Source: Singulisphaera sp.
GTDB taxonomy: Bacteria > Planctomycetota > Planctomycetia > Isosphaerales > Isosphaeraceae
Assembly (NCBI GenBank): GCA_027451445.1
Contig: DAIDJG010000093.1
Span: forward strand, 1-64,000
Reading direction: 5' to 3'
Length of the DNA stretch: 64,000 nucleotides
Below the pieces are notes generated by a model. The model saw only the letters and a list, made by a program, of their open reading frames with translations. It had not been told where the DNA came from and made no database searches. Within the stretch, counting starts at the first letter, position 1, and each line of letters opens with the position of its first letter. This document shows, in pieces, positions 36,206-43,620 of the stretch. A program made the position numbers and the translations under genes.

Positions 36206-36576
36206 TTGGCCAGTTACGTACCCCTGCTGTACTTGGGCAAGGCGCCGTGGAGATCCGGAGTTCTCCTGACCTTTTAGTCGTTCCCTTGCTTCTCCATCGA
36301 GACGTAAAGAACTACCAATAGCGGCCTAGTAGATCACTATCAGCCATCGCTTATCAGTTTTACGGCACAATGGGTGATTTACTATCGACGCAGAAAACTG
36401 GGATGGGATTGAGCTTACTTTCGGGCGAATGTCCTATCTCGCGAGTCGCCTCGCGCCGTCCGTCTCATGGTTTTCCGGGGAGCTTCTCGTGCATCTTGTC
36501 TCGCTTCGCCAGTTTGGACCTTGGGGCTCCAGCCAAACGCCCGTCCGGCTCCAACCAGCAACGCGCGCCTCAGGCG

Positions 36577-36604
36577 AAATACTTCAGTCTGAAGTATTTT
36601 TTGT
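36577..36604 (+). terminator. hairpin with T-tail upstream of the direct repeat
   Basis: AAATACTTCA / TGAAGTATTT, a 10-bp stem with a GTC loop followed by TTTT. It may terminate transcripts coming from the primase genes or act as an attenuator. The same stem is close to palindromic and could also be a protein site. Confidence 0.55.
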
Positions 36605-36609
36605 TGACC

Positions 36610-36648
36610 GTTCACCGTTGGCACTGTAGAGTTCACTGTTGGCACTGT
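36610..36648. repeat. 18-bp direct repeat, 21-bp period, before the ParB-like gene
   Basis: GTTCACCGTTGGCACTGT at 36610-36627 and GTTCACTGTTGGCACTGT at 36631-36648 differ at one base. A 21-bp period is two helical turns, so two protein molecules would bind on the same face. The inner 9-mer GTTGGCACT is also found elsewhere in the element (49442, 51941, 52744). Iteron or operator are both possible. Confidence 0.7.
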
Positions 36649-36694
36649 GTACGTGCGAACAGAATTGTCTCAGGGATCGCAGAGGAGAGGCACC

Positions 36695-37837
36695 GTGGAA
36701 CCGACGATTACGACCATCAAGATCGGAGACATCGAGATCCCGAAAGCACGCGCGTTTCCCAAAGGCAAGGTGAAAGACCCCAAGCGGTTGGAACGCGAGG
36801 CGGAGCGGGAGTCTGAGGCCCAAGAATTGGCTCAGTCAATTCGGTTCCAGGGTCTCCTGCACCCGATCGGGGTCCGGAAGACCGGTCGATTCAAATACGA
36901 CCTTATCTACGGGAGACGACGTGTCAAAGCTGTCAAGTCTCTTGGGCACGACGAGATCAAGGCGACGGTCTACAGCGACATCACGGACGAATACGCGAAT
37001 GTGTTGAAGGCCACGGAGAATATCCACCGCCAGAAACTCACCGAGAAGCAAAAGGATGCCGCTCGGCGAGTCTGGTTGAAGCTCTTTGAGGAAAAACTGA
37101 AAGCGGAGCGGAACGCCTTCGACGGAGGCGACACGAATGTGTCCAGGAACGACGGCGAGCACGCCGATTCCGAGACTACCCCCAAGCGGACGGCTTATGG
37201 GGCTATCAAGGCGTATCAAGAACTGACTGGCACAAGCCGGCCGGACGCTGAACGCGACATGCGCATCACGACGAAGCTGACCGAGGAAGAGGTTGGCACG
37301 CTGACCGACAACGGCGCAGGCAAGACGGACCTCGATTCCGTCGCTCGGATCGCCGACCCGCAAGCCCGATCCAAGGTGGTTGAGCGGGTTGGCTCGGGCG
37401 AGAAGGTCAACGACGCGATCGCCCAGGAAACCTCGGCACCAGATGGCAAGGTCAAGCGCGCAGACGGAAGCATCGTCGAGACTGAGCGCAGCAAAGCTAT
37501 CCAGAAGATGAACGACCAGGAGTGGGTCGAGAGAGAGTGTTCTACAATCCGGTCCAAGTTGCGGAACCCGGAAGCGTTCGACGCGGCAGCGATTGATTAC
37601 CGGAAGATGAAGGACCATCTCCACGAGCTTAAGAAGATTCGCATCGCCTCCAACTCGGCACGTCTCAAGAACGGCCTTTCTTCGACCGCCATGGCCCGCA
37701 AAGTCTATGGGGTAACCTCCATCTCGCACCCCCAGGCGTGGCTTCTCTGTGGCGAGTGCGACTCGACGGGCCAATCCGACCAGGGCGGCCCCTGCGCCAA
37801 CTGCAACGGCGATGGCTTCAAGATCAAGACGGAGTAG
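36695..37837 (+). CDS. ParB/Spo0J-like nuclease-domain protein with C-terminal zinc knuckle
   Basis: 380 aa from the GTG at 36695, which has GAGGAGAGG upstream; the track uses an upstream GTG. Residues 35-110 form the ParB N-terminal domain ('ELAQSIRFQGLLHPIGVRKTGRFKYDLIYGRRRVKAVKSLG', 'YANVLKATENIHRQKLTEKQKD'). A central helical region follows, then a C-terminal 'HPQAWLLCGECDSTGQSDQGGPCANCNGDGFKIK' with two CxxC pairs like a DnaJ zinc knuckle. No ParA ATPase is nearby, so this is a solo ParB-like protein: a partition or regulatory factor, or an origin-binding protein. The same knuckle ends the next gene product. Confidence 0.82.
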   Translation: MEPTITTIKIGDIEIPKARAFPKGKVKDPKRLEREAERESEAQELAQSIRFQGLLHPIGVRKTGRFKYDLIYGRRRVKAVKSLGHDEIKATVYSDITDEYANVLKATENIHRQKLTEKQKDAARRVWLKLFEEKLKAERNAFDGGDTNVSRNDGEHADSETTPKRTAYGAIKAYQELTGTSRPDAERDMRITTKLTEEEVGTLTDNGAGKTDLDSVARIADPQARSKVVERVGSGEKVNDAIAQETSAPDGKVKRADGSIVETERSKAIQKMNDQEWVERECSTIRSKLRNPEAFDAAAIDYRKMKDHLHELKKIRIASNSARLKNGLSSTAMARKVYGVTSISHPQAWLLCGECDSTGQSDQGGPCANCNGDGFKIKTE

Positions 37838-38049
37838 CAACGCAGGCCGCCAGCCGAGCCGAATCCCCGATCCGCTCCTGGAGTATCCTTCCCCGCCCGA
37901 TTTCGGCGGGTCGCCGCCGCTACGTTGTCACGGCGCACAGCGACGGAAAGTACCGTCTATGTCGGACCCTGCCCTCTAAACCCAACCCGAGGAGCTGCGC
38001 GTAGTCGCCGCCGAGTTGATCGGTGGCGGCCCGCGTCGCTATCAACATC

Positions 38050-38547
38050 ATGAGCAACAACAAGCGGAAACTGCCTCAGATCACAAGTCGGTGGGTCAGG
38101 ATGGCTGGCGGCCGAGTGAGGGATCTGGAGAAAGACGAGGCCGAGGAGAAGCTGCCCGATCAAGTTTGGCTGGAGACCGTGTGCGGTGATGTCCGCAGCC
38201 GTATCGCCGAAGCGAGGCGACCATTGTTCGACCAGGAGGCACTCGCGTTCCGGCGGAATCGGCACAGGCGGATTGAGTATGTCAGCGGAAGCGAGTCCCT
38301 CCTGCTGAAGGCCAGCGAGCAGCTAGGCAGGTACGGGCCTTACACGTATGCGATCTACTTTCTCTACTCGGCCGCGCACCCGAAGTTTTGGAGGGCCTGC
38401 CGGGAGTGCCAAGGGGCCGGCGCGATCGACAGGGACAAGCTACCGGGCATCCCGCCGTGGGTGTGCAGGAAGTGCCGGGGAGCCGGGTTCCGGGTCACTC
38501 GAAGGAGCGAACGCCACACCGAGAGCGCGCGGAAGCCGACAGGTTAG
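38050..38547 (+). CDS. small protein with DnaJ-type zinc knuckle
   Basis: 165 aa from the ATG at 38050; the track starts 27 bp earlier at a GTG. The N-terminal part is basic and helical and shows no known domain. The C-terminus 'HPKFWRACRECQGAG' and 'WVCRKCRGAGFRV' carries two CxxCxGxG units, the DnaJ central-domain motif. The 'HPxxW..C.EC' entry into the knuckle is shared with the C-terminus of the ParB-like protein upstream, so the two genes exchange or share a domain. No J-domain or Hsp70 is present, so the knuckle probably binds protein or nucleic acid. Confidence 0.7.
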   Translation: MSNNKRKLPQITSRWVRMAGGRVRDLEKDEAEEKLPDQVWLETVCGDVRSRIAEARRPLFDQEALAFRRNRHRRIEYVSGSESLLLKASEQLGRYGPYTYAIYFLYSAAHPKFWRACRECQGAGAIDRDKLPGIPPWVCRKCRGAGFRVTRRSERHTESARKPTG

Positions 38548-38723
38548 GCCCAGTGATTGACGGTTGGCATCGCGCGGCTTCGGAAGTAGACGGAAGCCGC
38601 GCGGAAGGGCATAACTCGAATCGTCGGAAGGTGTTGACGGGTTGGCATCTCGTCAAGCCGTCCGCGCGTCCCTCGCCCTATCTGCCCAAGAGGTGCGAGC
38701 GCCTAACTCGAATCCGAGGCGAT

Positions 38724-38761
38724 CAAGGGGCCGTGCTGATCCGAGGGGGTTGGCGCGGTCC
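38724..38761. repeat. 38-bp repeat, copy 1
   Basis: CAAGGGGCCGTGCTGATCCGAG followed by a G-rich half; copy 2 is at 41024-41061 in the same orientation with three or four mismatches. The two copies bracket the DUF3800 and winged-helix genes. Confidence 0.8.
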
Positions 38762-38900
38762 ATTTGCTTTGGAAGCGACGACCGAGAGGGCCTGGGGTCA
38801 CGAAGACGAAGTGAACCCGCCAGGCAACATCTACTACGTACAAGGCGAGGCAGCGACGGAGGATCGCCCACTATCCCGTTGTGCGTGCCAGAAAAAAGGT

Positions 38901-38929
38901 TTGACTTAATGGAAACCAGAGACGATAAT
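38901..38929 (+). promoter_or_regulatory. strong sigma-70-type promoter without a downstream ORF
   Basis: TTGACT, 17-bp spacer, GATAAT, preceded by an A-tract (GAAAAAAGG). It is one of the two best -35/-10 pairs in the window. On the plus strand no gene follows before the hairpin at 39039. Confidence 0.75.
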
Positions 38930-38935
38930 CTCTGT

Positions 38936-39076
38936 CGTAGCACTCACGGGCGGGTGCCGTCAAAGCGGCTAATAACTTGCCATTGACCCGTCCCGAACAG
39001 GGCGCGGCTATGCCGAGCTTTGTGCGACCGAATTCATGCAGGGCTAGCGGTTGCCAACCGCTGGCCCTGTTTCGGT
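38936..39076 (+). ncRNA. candidate small RNA, about 135-140 nt
   Basis: The stretch lies between the promoter at 38901 and the hairpin CAGGGCTAGCGGTT-GCC-AACCGCTGGCCCTG (39039-39069), which is followed by TTTCGGTTT. It holds no protein ORF of meaningful length. It ends exactly at the stop codon of the convergent DUF3800 gene. Function is unknown; an antisense regulator, a decoy or an RNA component of the DUF3800 cassette are options. Existence of the transcript is inferred from signals only. Confidence 0.55.
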
Positions 39077-39688
39077 TTATAGCAAGTGCCGATCTGCTAT
39101 TCGATCGTACCACCTTCGATCATCCTCGTCTCCTACGGCCCCACACACCATATCGGCGAGCTGAAGCATCTCGTCTGATTTAGAATTTCGGAACATTACC
39201 TTCCCGACCAACGGTAGGCCCTTGCGTAGGCCGCCGAATTGCTGCTTCAAGATGGCAAGATACTCGGAGTCCGAGTTGTCGTCTACGACTACTTGCTCCT
39301 TGAAATGGCGTCCACGCGTTTCCTCGGCCTGGCAATACACCGGGCGAAGAAGGGCCGCGACTTCGACTGCGCACCCCCAGTGTATCGCGGATCCTGTGGC
39401 ACAGCACCATGATTTATCCGTTTTATCTACAACCCCGATTGCGAATCGGAATTCTTGACTCATTGCTGCCGCGAAAAACGCATCACGATAACTCGATTGA
39501 CATGTATTTGCATACCTAAATTCATACGTGGATTTCAGAGTCAACTGGGGCCGAATCGTCCTGATCTTCTTCCGAAAACCATCGGCGTCATCGAGTGTAG
39601 GGACCCAAACCGCCGCGAGCCGAAAATAGGGCTTGCCCCCACTCGCTACGCTACCAGTATCTCCAGATTCATCTATAAACGTCGGCAT
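39077..39688 (-). CDS. DUF3800 domain protein
   Basis: 203 aa from the ATG at 39688; the track's TTG start 69 bp earlier gives a basic extension I do not believe. The N-terminal 'MPTFIDESGDTGSVASGGKPYFRLAAVWV' is the diagnostic DUF3800 signature (DESG), with further acidic residues 'VVDDNSDSEYLAIL' and 'KSDEMLQLADMVCGAV', together resembling an RNase H-like active site (D...D...D). DUF3800 proteins occur widely in defence islands and prophages; no enzyme activity is firmly established to my knowledge. It is divergently organised with respect to nothing but follows the winged-helix gene at 72 bp on the same strand. Confidence 0.88.
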   Translation of the reverse strand: MPTFIDESGDTGSVASGGKPYFRLAAVWVPTLDDADGFRKKIRTIRPQLTLKSTYEFRYANTCQSSYRDAFFAAAMSQEFRFAIGVVDKTDKSWCCATGSAIHWGCAVEVAALLRPVYCQAEETRGRHFKEQVVVDDNSDSEYLAILKQQFGGLRKGLPLVGKVMFRNSKSDEMLQLADMVCGAVGDEDDRRWYDRIADRHLL

Positions 39689-39760
39689 ACTAACACCAGT
39701 AATTACAAGCGACCCGCGAGGGTGCCGGGCCTCTGATTTGGAAGCGCGGGCTAACAAGAT

Positions 39761-40309
39761 CTAAGGTGACTGGTTGCCCGTCGACTCGGCCTGGACATTA
39801 TCGGAGGTTGACAGAGGAGACGGTATTGTCGCACCGATCTCGCTGGCTCGGCTTGCGAAAGCCACCCACCACTCCTCGGGGACCCTTCCTTCCGCGTGCA
39901 GGCGAGAGCAAACCGCGAGTGGGTTTACGAGTAGGACATGCCCGATTTCACGGTTACCCTCCCGCTTAACGCGGATGAAACCAAGGTCCGCCAGCTTCCC
40001 AACGTGCTCCCGCCAAGTCCGAAGAGCGCGAGTGCCCGTGTAGCCAGCTGCATACGCGCACTGCTCCTCATCGACTATCGACACGATCCCCTCGTCGTGG
40101 CTCCGACACCACAAGTCGAGGTATACCGAGGTCGGATCGCCTTTTTCGGTAAGACGTCGGATTAGATGCAGGACGAGCGGAAGCAACCTTGGGACGGTGG
40201 TGAAGCCAAGGTTCGTTGATCGTTGCCAGATCAGCGACCCAGAACCGGGCCAAAGCGTCTCTCTGAGTCGCTCGCGACGTCGAGCGGGAACGGCCTTGTC
40301 AACTGGCAT
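39761..40309 (-). CDS. winged-helix-like protein partnered with DUF3800
   Basis: 182 aa from the ATG at 40309. 'WPGSGSLIWQRSTNLGFTTVPRLLPLVLHLIRRL' is a helical start; 'TSVYLDLWCRSHDEGIVSIVDEEQCAYAAGYTGTRALRTWREHVGKLADLGFIRVKR' looks like a replication-initiator or PadR-like winged helix, with the recognition helix near 'GTRALRTWREHVGKLADLGF'. It lies directly upstream of DUF3800 in the same orientation. It might regulate the cassette or recognise DNA/RNA for it. No named family is recognised. Confidence 0.65.
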   Translation of the reverse strand: MPVDKAVPARRRERLRETLWPGSGSLIWQRSTNLGFTTVPRLLPLVLHLIRRLTEKGDPTSVYLDLWCRSHDEGIVSIVDEEQCAYAAGYTGTRALRTWREHVGKLADLGFIRVKREGNREIGHVLLVNPLAVCSRLHAEGRVPEEWWVAFASRASEIGATIPSPLSTSDNVQAESTGNQSP

Positions 40310-41246
40310 GCATGCACTCCAAATCAATGCGGCGCTCTAGCGTCAGTGAATGGTAATCTTGCAAGAGTTGTTGACGCAAGAGTGGAGTGCCGCTTTATTC
40401 GGGTTATCCGCTACTACGACTTGACTTCGGGCTTTCCAGAGTGTGACATGGGCGTCCGATGCCTGACGCTGCCGTGACGCTTCAATACGTCGATTTGGCG
40501 ATTTATCGCGATTCCAACTGAATGAAACGCGATTTCACGCCCATGAAACGCTTGGAATCGAGTTCGTAATCGTTCTGTCCTGTACTCCGTGTACTCTACG
40601 TTATCGCGTTATCGAGGGTTATCGAGTACTCGGGCTCAAGCGCCAGCCGAAAAGCACGACGCAAGGCGCAGACTCAGGTTCCAGAAACCCACTGAATCAA
40701 CTTGAACCATAGAGCCGGGCTGAAGACTGAGGGAGGCGACAGCCACCGACCAATCTGGCAAGCCACCAATGCCTCGGGGCTTGCGTCAACCCGACGAGGA
40801 AAAGTTTGTGAGTCCACGACGAAGATTGCAGATTGTAAGCCTGACTGGACTGCGGAACGATCTCGTGCTGGGAGTTCTGGGATGCGGACATCACGCGAGG
40901 CATTTCAGGTCTGTCCGCCCACATTCATGCCCGCATGAATGCATCGTGGGTAGACTTAGAATGAGGCGCCGGGCGGCCGCGCGGGTAGGCCCGAGAAACG
41001 TTGATTTGCCGCCGAGCACCGAACAAGGGGCCGTGCTGATCCGAGAGGGTTGGTGCGGCCCCACTGGTTTCGACTTCCATCGTTCCGATGATGGACAACG
41101 CGCGGTCGACGAAAAAAGTTGCCTAAAACCCTGGCGTGTGATAGGGTGACCAGCAATGGCCCCACGTTCACGGACGGTGCATGGGTTCAGCGAATGGCAG
41201 TCGTTGCCACTGTCTCGCGGTCCCGCCGTACAAATCAAAGCGCCAA
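40310..41246. other. 937-bp non-coding region with second repeat copy
   Basis: No credible gene. It contains short tandem motifs (three TTATCG units around 40601-40625), copy 2 of the 38-bp repeat (41024-41061) and a GAAAAAAGTTG stretch at 41111 that looks like a weak version of the promoter at 38901. GC content is lower than in the flanking chromosome. Confidence 0.5.
41024..41061. repeat. 38-bp repeat, copy 2
   Basis: CAAGGGGCCGTGCTGATCCGAG then AGGGTTGGTGCGGCCC; see copy 1 at 38724. Downstream of both copies lies an A-tract followed by TTG (promoter-like), at 163 bp and 95 bp. Confidence 0.8.
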
Positions 41247-42035
41247 ATGGATCAAGAGCCGACACCGACAGCCGATCCACTCGTCACAGGAGCACCCCCA
41301 GCTGAGACGCCTCAACAGGTCTCACCTGAAGCGCTCTCGCTCGCGGAACTCGCTTTCAAGGCCCACGACTACTACTTTCGTGAACGCGAAGCGCTGATCC
41401 TCGGCGAGGGTGAGGCGGTCAAGAGCTTCGATACGCACCTGATCACGCTATCGACGGCCGCACTTGGACTATCGGTCCTTTTTATCGAAAAACTGGCGAG
41501 TCATCCTGAGCCATCGACGTTGACATGGCTGGTTATTGCATGGTTCCTATTTGGAATTACGCTCTGTCTCATGTTGATTTCTTTCCTTATGAGCCAGTCA
41601 TCTTGGAGTAGGCAACGCGAGATTCTTGATCACAATCACAAAATAAGGCAAGAGCACCTACCAGAAGGAACGCCACTGCCAAAGTCCTCTTTCGGGTTCC
41701 TGCCGGAGGATTCTCCCTGGACGATTTCGTTTAGGAAATTAGAAGCGAAACATGAAAACGCGTGGGGCGAATTGACGCGTCAAATCAACCGTTGGGCTCT
41801 CGGTTTCTTTATGACCGGCGTGTTCTCGCTCTTGCTATTCTGTGCCCTCAACATCGGAGACCGCATGACGAACAGAGAAACTCGCGCCACAACTCCAGGT
41901 GAGCAACGCGGCGCATCCGCAACCCCTTCGGCAGTCCCACCACCGTTGCCTACTTCGGGGCCTGGGCAAGCAAGCCAATCGTCCTCAACGCCAAACAGCG
42001 CGACGACAGGAGGTTCCGGTAATTCCTCGAAGTAG
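41247..42035 (+). CDS. three-helix membrane protein in putative defence cassette
   Basis: 262 aa from the ATG at 41247. The N-terminal cytoplasmic helix region 'LAFKAHDYYFREREALILGEGEAVKSFDTHLITLSTAALGLSVLFIEKL' leads into helix 1; 'LTWLVIAWFLFGITLCLMLISFLMS' is helix 2; after a ~70-residue loop, 'WALGFFMTGVFSLLLFCALNIG' is helix 3. A low-complexity Ser/Pro/Thr tail follows. 'FDTHLITLSTAALGLSVLFI' resembles membrane proteins found beside nucleases in bacterial defence islands. No enzyme motif. A 67-aa protein gene follows at 54 bp and shares a PPPLP tail motif. Confidence 0.65.
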   Translation: MDQEPTPTADPLVTGAPPAETPQQVSPEALSLAELAFKAHDYYFREREALILGEGEAVKSFDTHLITLSTAALGLSVLFIEKLASHPEPSTLTWLVIAWFLFGITLCLMLISFLMSQSSWSRQREILDHNHKIRQEHLPEGTPLPKSSFGFLPEDSPWTISFRKLEAKHENAWGELTRQINRWALGFFMTGVFSLLLFCALNIGDRMTNRETRATTPGEQRGASATPSAVPPPLPTSGPGQASQSSSTPNSATTGGSGNSSK

Positions 42036-42088
42036 ACTCGACGCCCTCGCTGAATCTTCGGTGTTTCGCAGTAACAAAGGAGACCATC

Positions 42089-42292
42089 GTGGAGAATAAA
42101 CGGTTGGGCTCAGACGGGCTCGATCAAAAAGGCTCATCAGCCCCCGGATCAGCGGTTCCAGCGCCCACGCTGCCGATTCAGATCCATACGGTGCAAGTGG
42201 TCGATTTCCAGCATGGCTCCACCCCTGCGCCGGCCGCTGTTCCGCCTCCATTGCCCATCATTACTCCGTCAGGTCAAGGCAAGAAGGACTGA
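42089..42292 (+). CDS. short proline-rich protein
   Basis: 67 aa, GTG start at 42089 with AAAGGAG 6 nt upstream. A central strand-like part 'LPIQIHTVQVVDFQHG' is embedded in Pro/Ala-rich sequence ('AVPAPTLP', 'PAPAAVPPPLPIITPS'). The PPPLP string is also in the tail of the membrane protein upstream. It is probably co-expressed with it. Function unknown. Confidence 0.55.
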   Translation: MENKRLGSDGLDQKGSSAPGSAVPAPTLPIQIHTVQVVDFQHGSTPAPAAVPPPLPIITPSGQGKKD

Positions 42293-42360
42293 TCAACTTA
42301 CCACCTAGAATTGGGTGATAACCGAACTCACTGACCGCGATAGCGCGAACGCCGATCGAG

Positions 42361-42398
42361 ACGGCAGGGGTGGTCCTAAATGGGACTGTCTCTGCCGT
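42361..42398 (+). terminator. terminator-like hairpin after the proline-rich gene
   Basis: ACGGCAG..CTGCCGT closes an inner stem GTCC-TAAAT-GGGAC, followed by TCTATGTTTG. Weak U-tract; it would separate the two-gene membrane unit from the Beta-family gene. Confidence 0.4.
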
Positions 42399-42552
42399 TC
42401 TATGTTTGTGGGCGTTGACGTCCTGGAATCCGCTTTTTCCGGCAACCCTATTCCCAGGATAGATCCGTAGTGGTAATCTCATGCCATCCAACTCAATTCT
42501 CCCGACAAAACGTATACCGCGAGGACGAGTTGGGTTACGAGGAGAATGCTCA

Positions 42553-43620
42553 ATGTTTGGGTATAAACATTATGTCCCAATCCTGAAGGGCAAGAAGGGC
42601 GATTTCTGGTCGCTCCAACACGCCAAATCGTTAACCGGGGACGTGGTGACTCCGCTTATCGAGGTTGTCCCGCCAACGGCAAAGTCGACTGAAGCCAAAC
42701 ATTTGACACAGACGGCCCAAATGTTGGCGGGCTCGCGTCAGCACCGCCGATCTTTCGTCGACCTGAAATGGAGAGATAACGCCCCATTTGTGTCTCCGGG
42801 GTCTCATGTGGTCGACCACTTCTTCGCCGAAACGCGATCGCGTAGCACTCCAGCAATCCCAGTGACGTCCTTGCTCAGAAGCCCCGCCTTCCAGACCGCA
42901 GTTCAGCGCGTCGTTGCCATAGATCAGCGTGGAATGGCTCTACGACTCGAACTGGATCGGATGGAACTCGGCGCCAGTGAGTTAAGTGCGATTGATAGGC
43001 TGTTGACGTTTATGCATATCGTTCCGACGGATGCCGACTTGATTCTTGATTTCGGGTCGGTCTTCACCACGCCGTCAGCGTTGCTTGCTCAGAACGCCAG
43101 ATCGGCGATGCTATTGCTGCCACACCTAACTGCATGGCGCACTCTCACTGTCGCCGCTGGCTCCTTTCCGGAATCCGTAACGGTCCTACCACAGGCGACG
43201 TGGTCAAAGCTACCGCGTAAAGAGTGGACAGCGTGGCTGTCAGTCGTTACCGGCGGCACGCGTCCGCCGCGACTTCCAACCTACAGTGATTACGCGATTG
43301 GTCATCCAAACCTGCCGTTCACCGGACAGGCCAACATCTCAGTTAATCTGCGATACTCGTTCGACGACCAATTCTTCGTCTGGCGCGGTTTTGCGACAAC
43401 GTCTCACCCGCTCGGCCACGGTCAGATCATCGACATCTGCAAAGATCTCGTGGCCCGGTCGGAATTTGCCGGCCCTAACTTCAGCCAGGGTGATCAGGAG
43501 ATTCAAGCGAGAGCAACCACTCCAGGTTCGACTGGGGGTCCGCAGCAGTGGCGGCAGTGGGCAACGAACCATTACCTCGAACTCGTCGCTTCGCAGCTTG
43601 CCACTGTCCCCTCGCCTTAA
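42553..43620 (+). CDS. Beta-family protein (phage T4 beta-like)
   Basis: 355 aa from the ATG at 42553 (GGAGAATGC upstream). 'MFGYKHYVPILKGKKGDFWSLQHAKSLTGDVVTPLIEVVPP' is the typical entry of the Beta_protein family; 'SFVDLKWRDN', 'IPVTSLLRSPAFQTAVQRVVAIDQRGMALRLELDRME' and 'DADLILDFGSVF' are its internal strands, and 'QWRQWATNHYLELVASQL' its usual C-terminus. It has a TIM-barrel-like pattern. Members are found with sce7726-family genes in bacterial accessory DNA, as here. No biochemical function is known to me. Confidence 0.85.
   Translation: MFGYKHYVPILKGKKGDFWSLQHAKSLTGDVVTPLIEVVPPTAKSTEAKHLTQTAQMLAGSRQHRRSFVDLKWRDNAPFVSPGSHVVDHFFAETRSRSTPAIPVTSLLRSPAFQTAVQRVVAIDQRGMALRLELDRMELGASELSAIDRLLTFMHIVPTDADLILDFGSVFTTPSALLAQNARSAMLLLPHLTAWRTLTVAAGSFPESVTVLPQATWSKLPRKEWTAWLSVVTGGTRPPRLPTYSDYAIGHPNLPFTGQANISVNLRYSFDDQFFVWRGFATTSHPLGHGQIIDICKDLVARSEFAGPNFSQGDQEIQARATTPGSTGGPQQWRQWATNHYLELVASQLATVPSP

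Larger units (their letters stand above)
36094..36694. other. 601-bp non-coding region upstream of parB-like gene
   Basis: No protein gene. Three structured signals lie here: an inverted repeat at 36185, a T-tailed hairpin at 36577 and an 18-bp direct repeat at 36610 (separate entries). The region is comparatively AT-rich (36175-36215 and 36300-36400). This combination, between primase genes and a ParB-like gene, is what one expects of a replication origin or partition site. Confidence 0.5.
38548..39076. other. 529-bp non-coding region with repeat units and a small-RNA locus
   Basis: Contains two loosely related units of 75-150 bp that each begin GGTTGGCATC (38561, 38641) and end TAACTCGAATC (38611, 38704), a 10-bp hairpin GCGCGGCTTC / GAAGCCGCGC, one copy of the 38-bp repeat (38724), and the promoter/terminator pair listed separately. 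Confidence 0.5.

Noticed and set aside
38541-38707. GTTAGGC ... GCCTAAC pair resembling integron attC core sites
   Set aside because: The order and spacing (160 bp, R' before R'') do not match attC, and no integron integrase is present.
38388-38909. 173-aa plus-strand ORF with QGAVLIRGGWRGP, similar to a phrase in the 40769 ORF
   Set aside because: The similarity comes from the 38-bp DNA repeat; neither ORF has a start site or domain.
40595-40630. DnaA-box cluster (TTATCG repeats)
   Set aside because: The units read TTATCGCG/TTATCGAG and do not match TTATCCACA.
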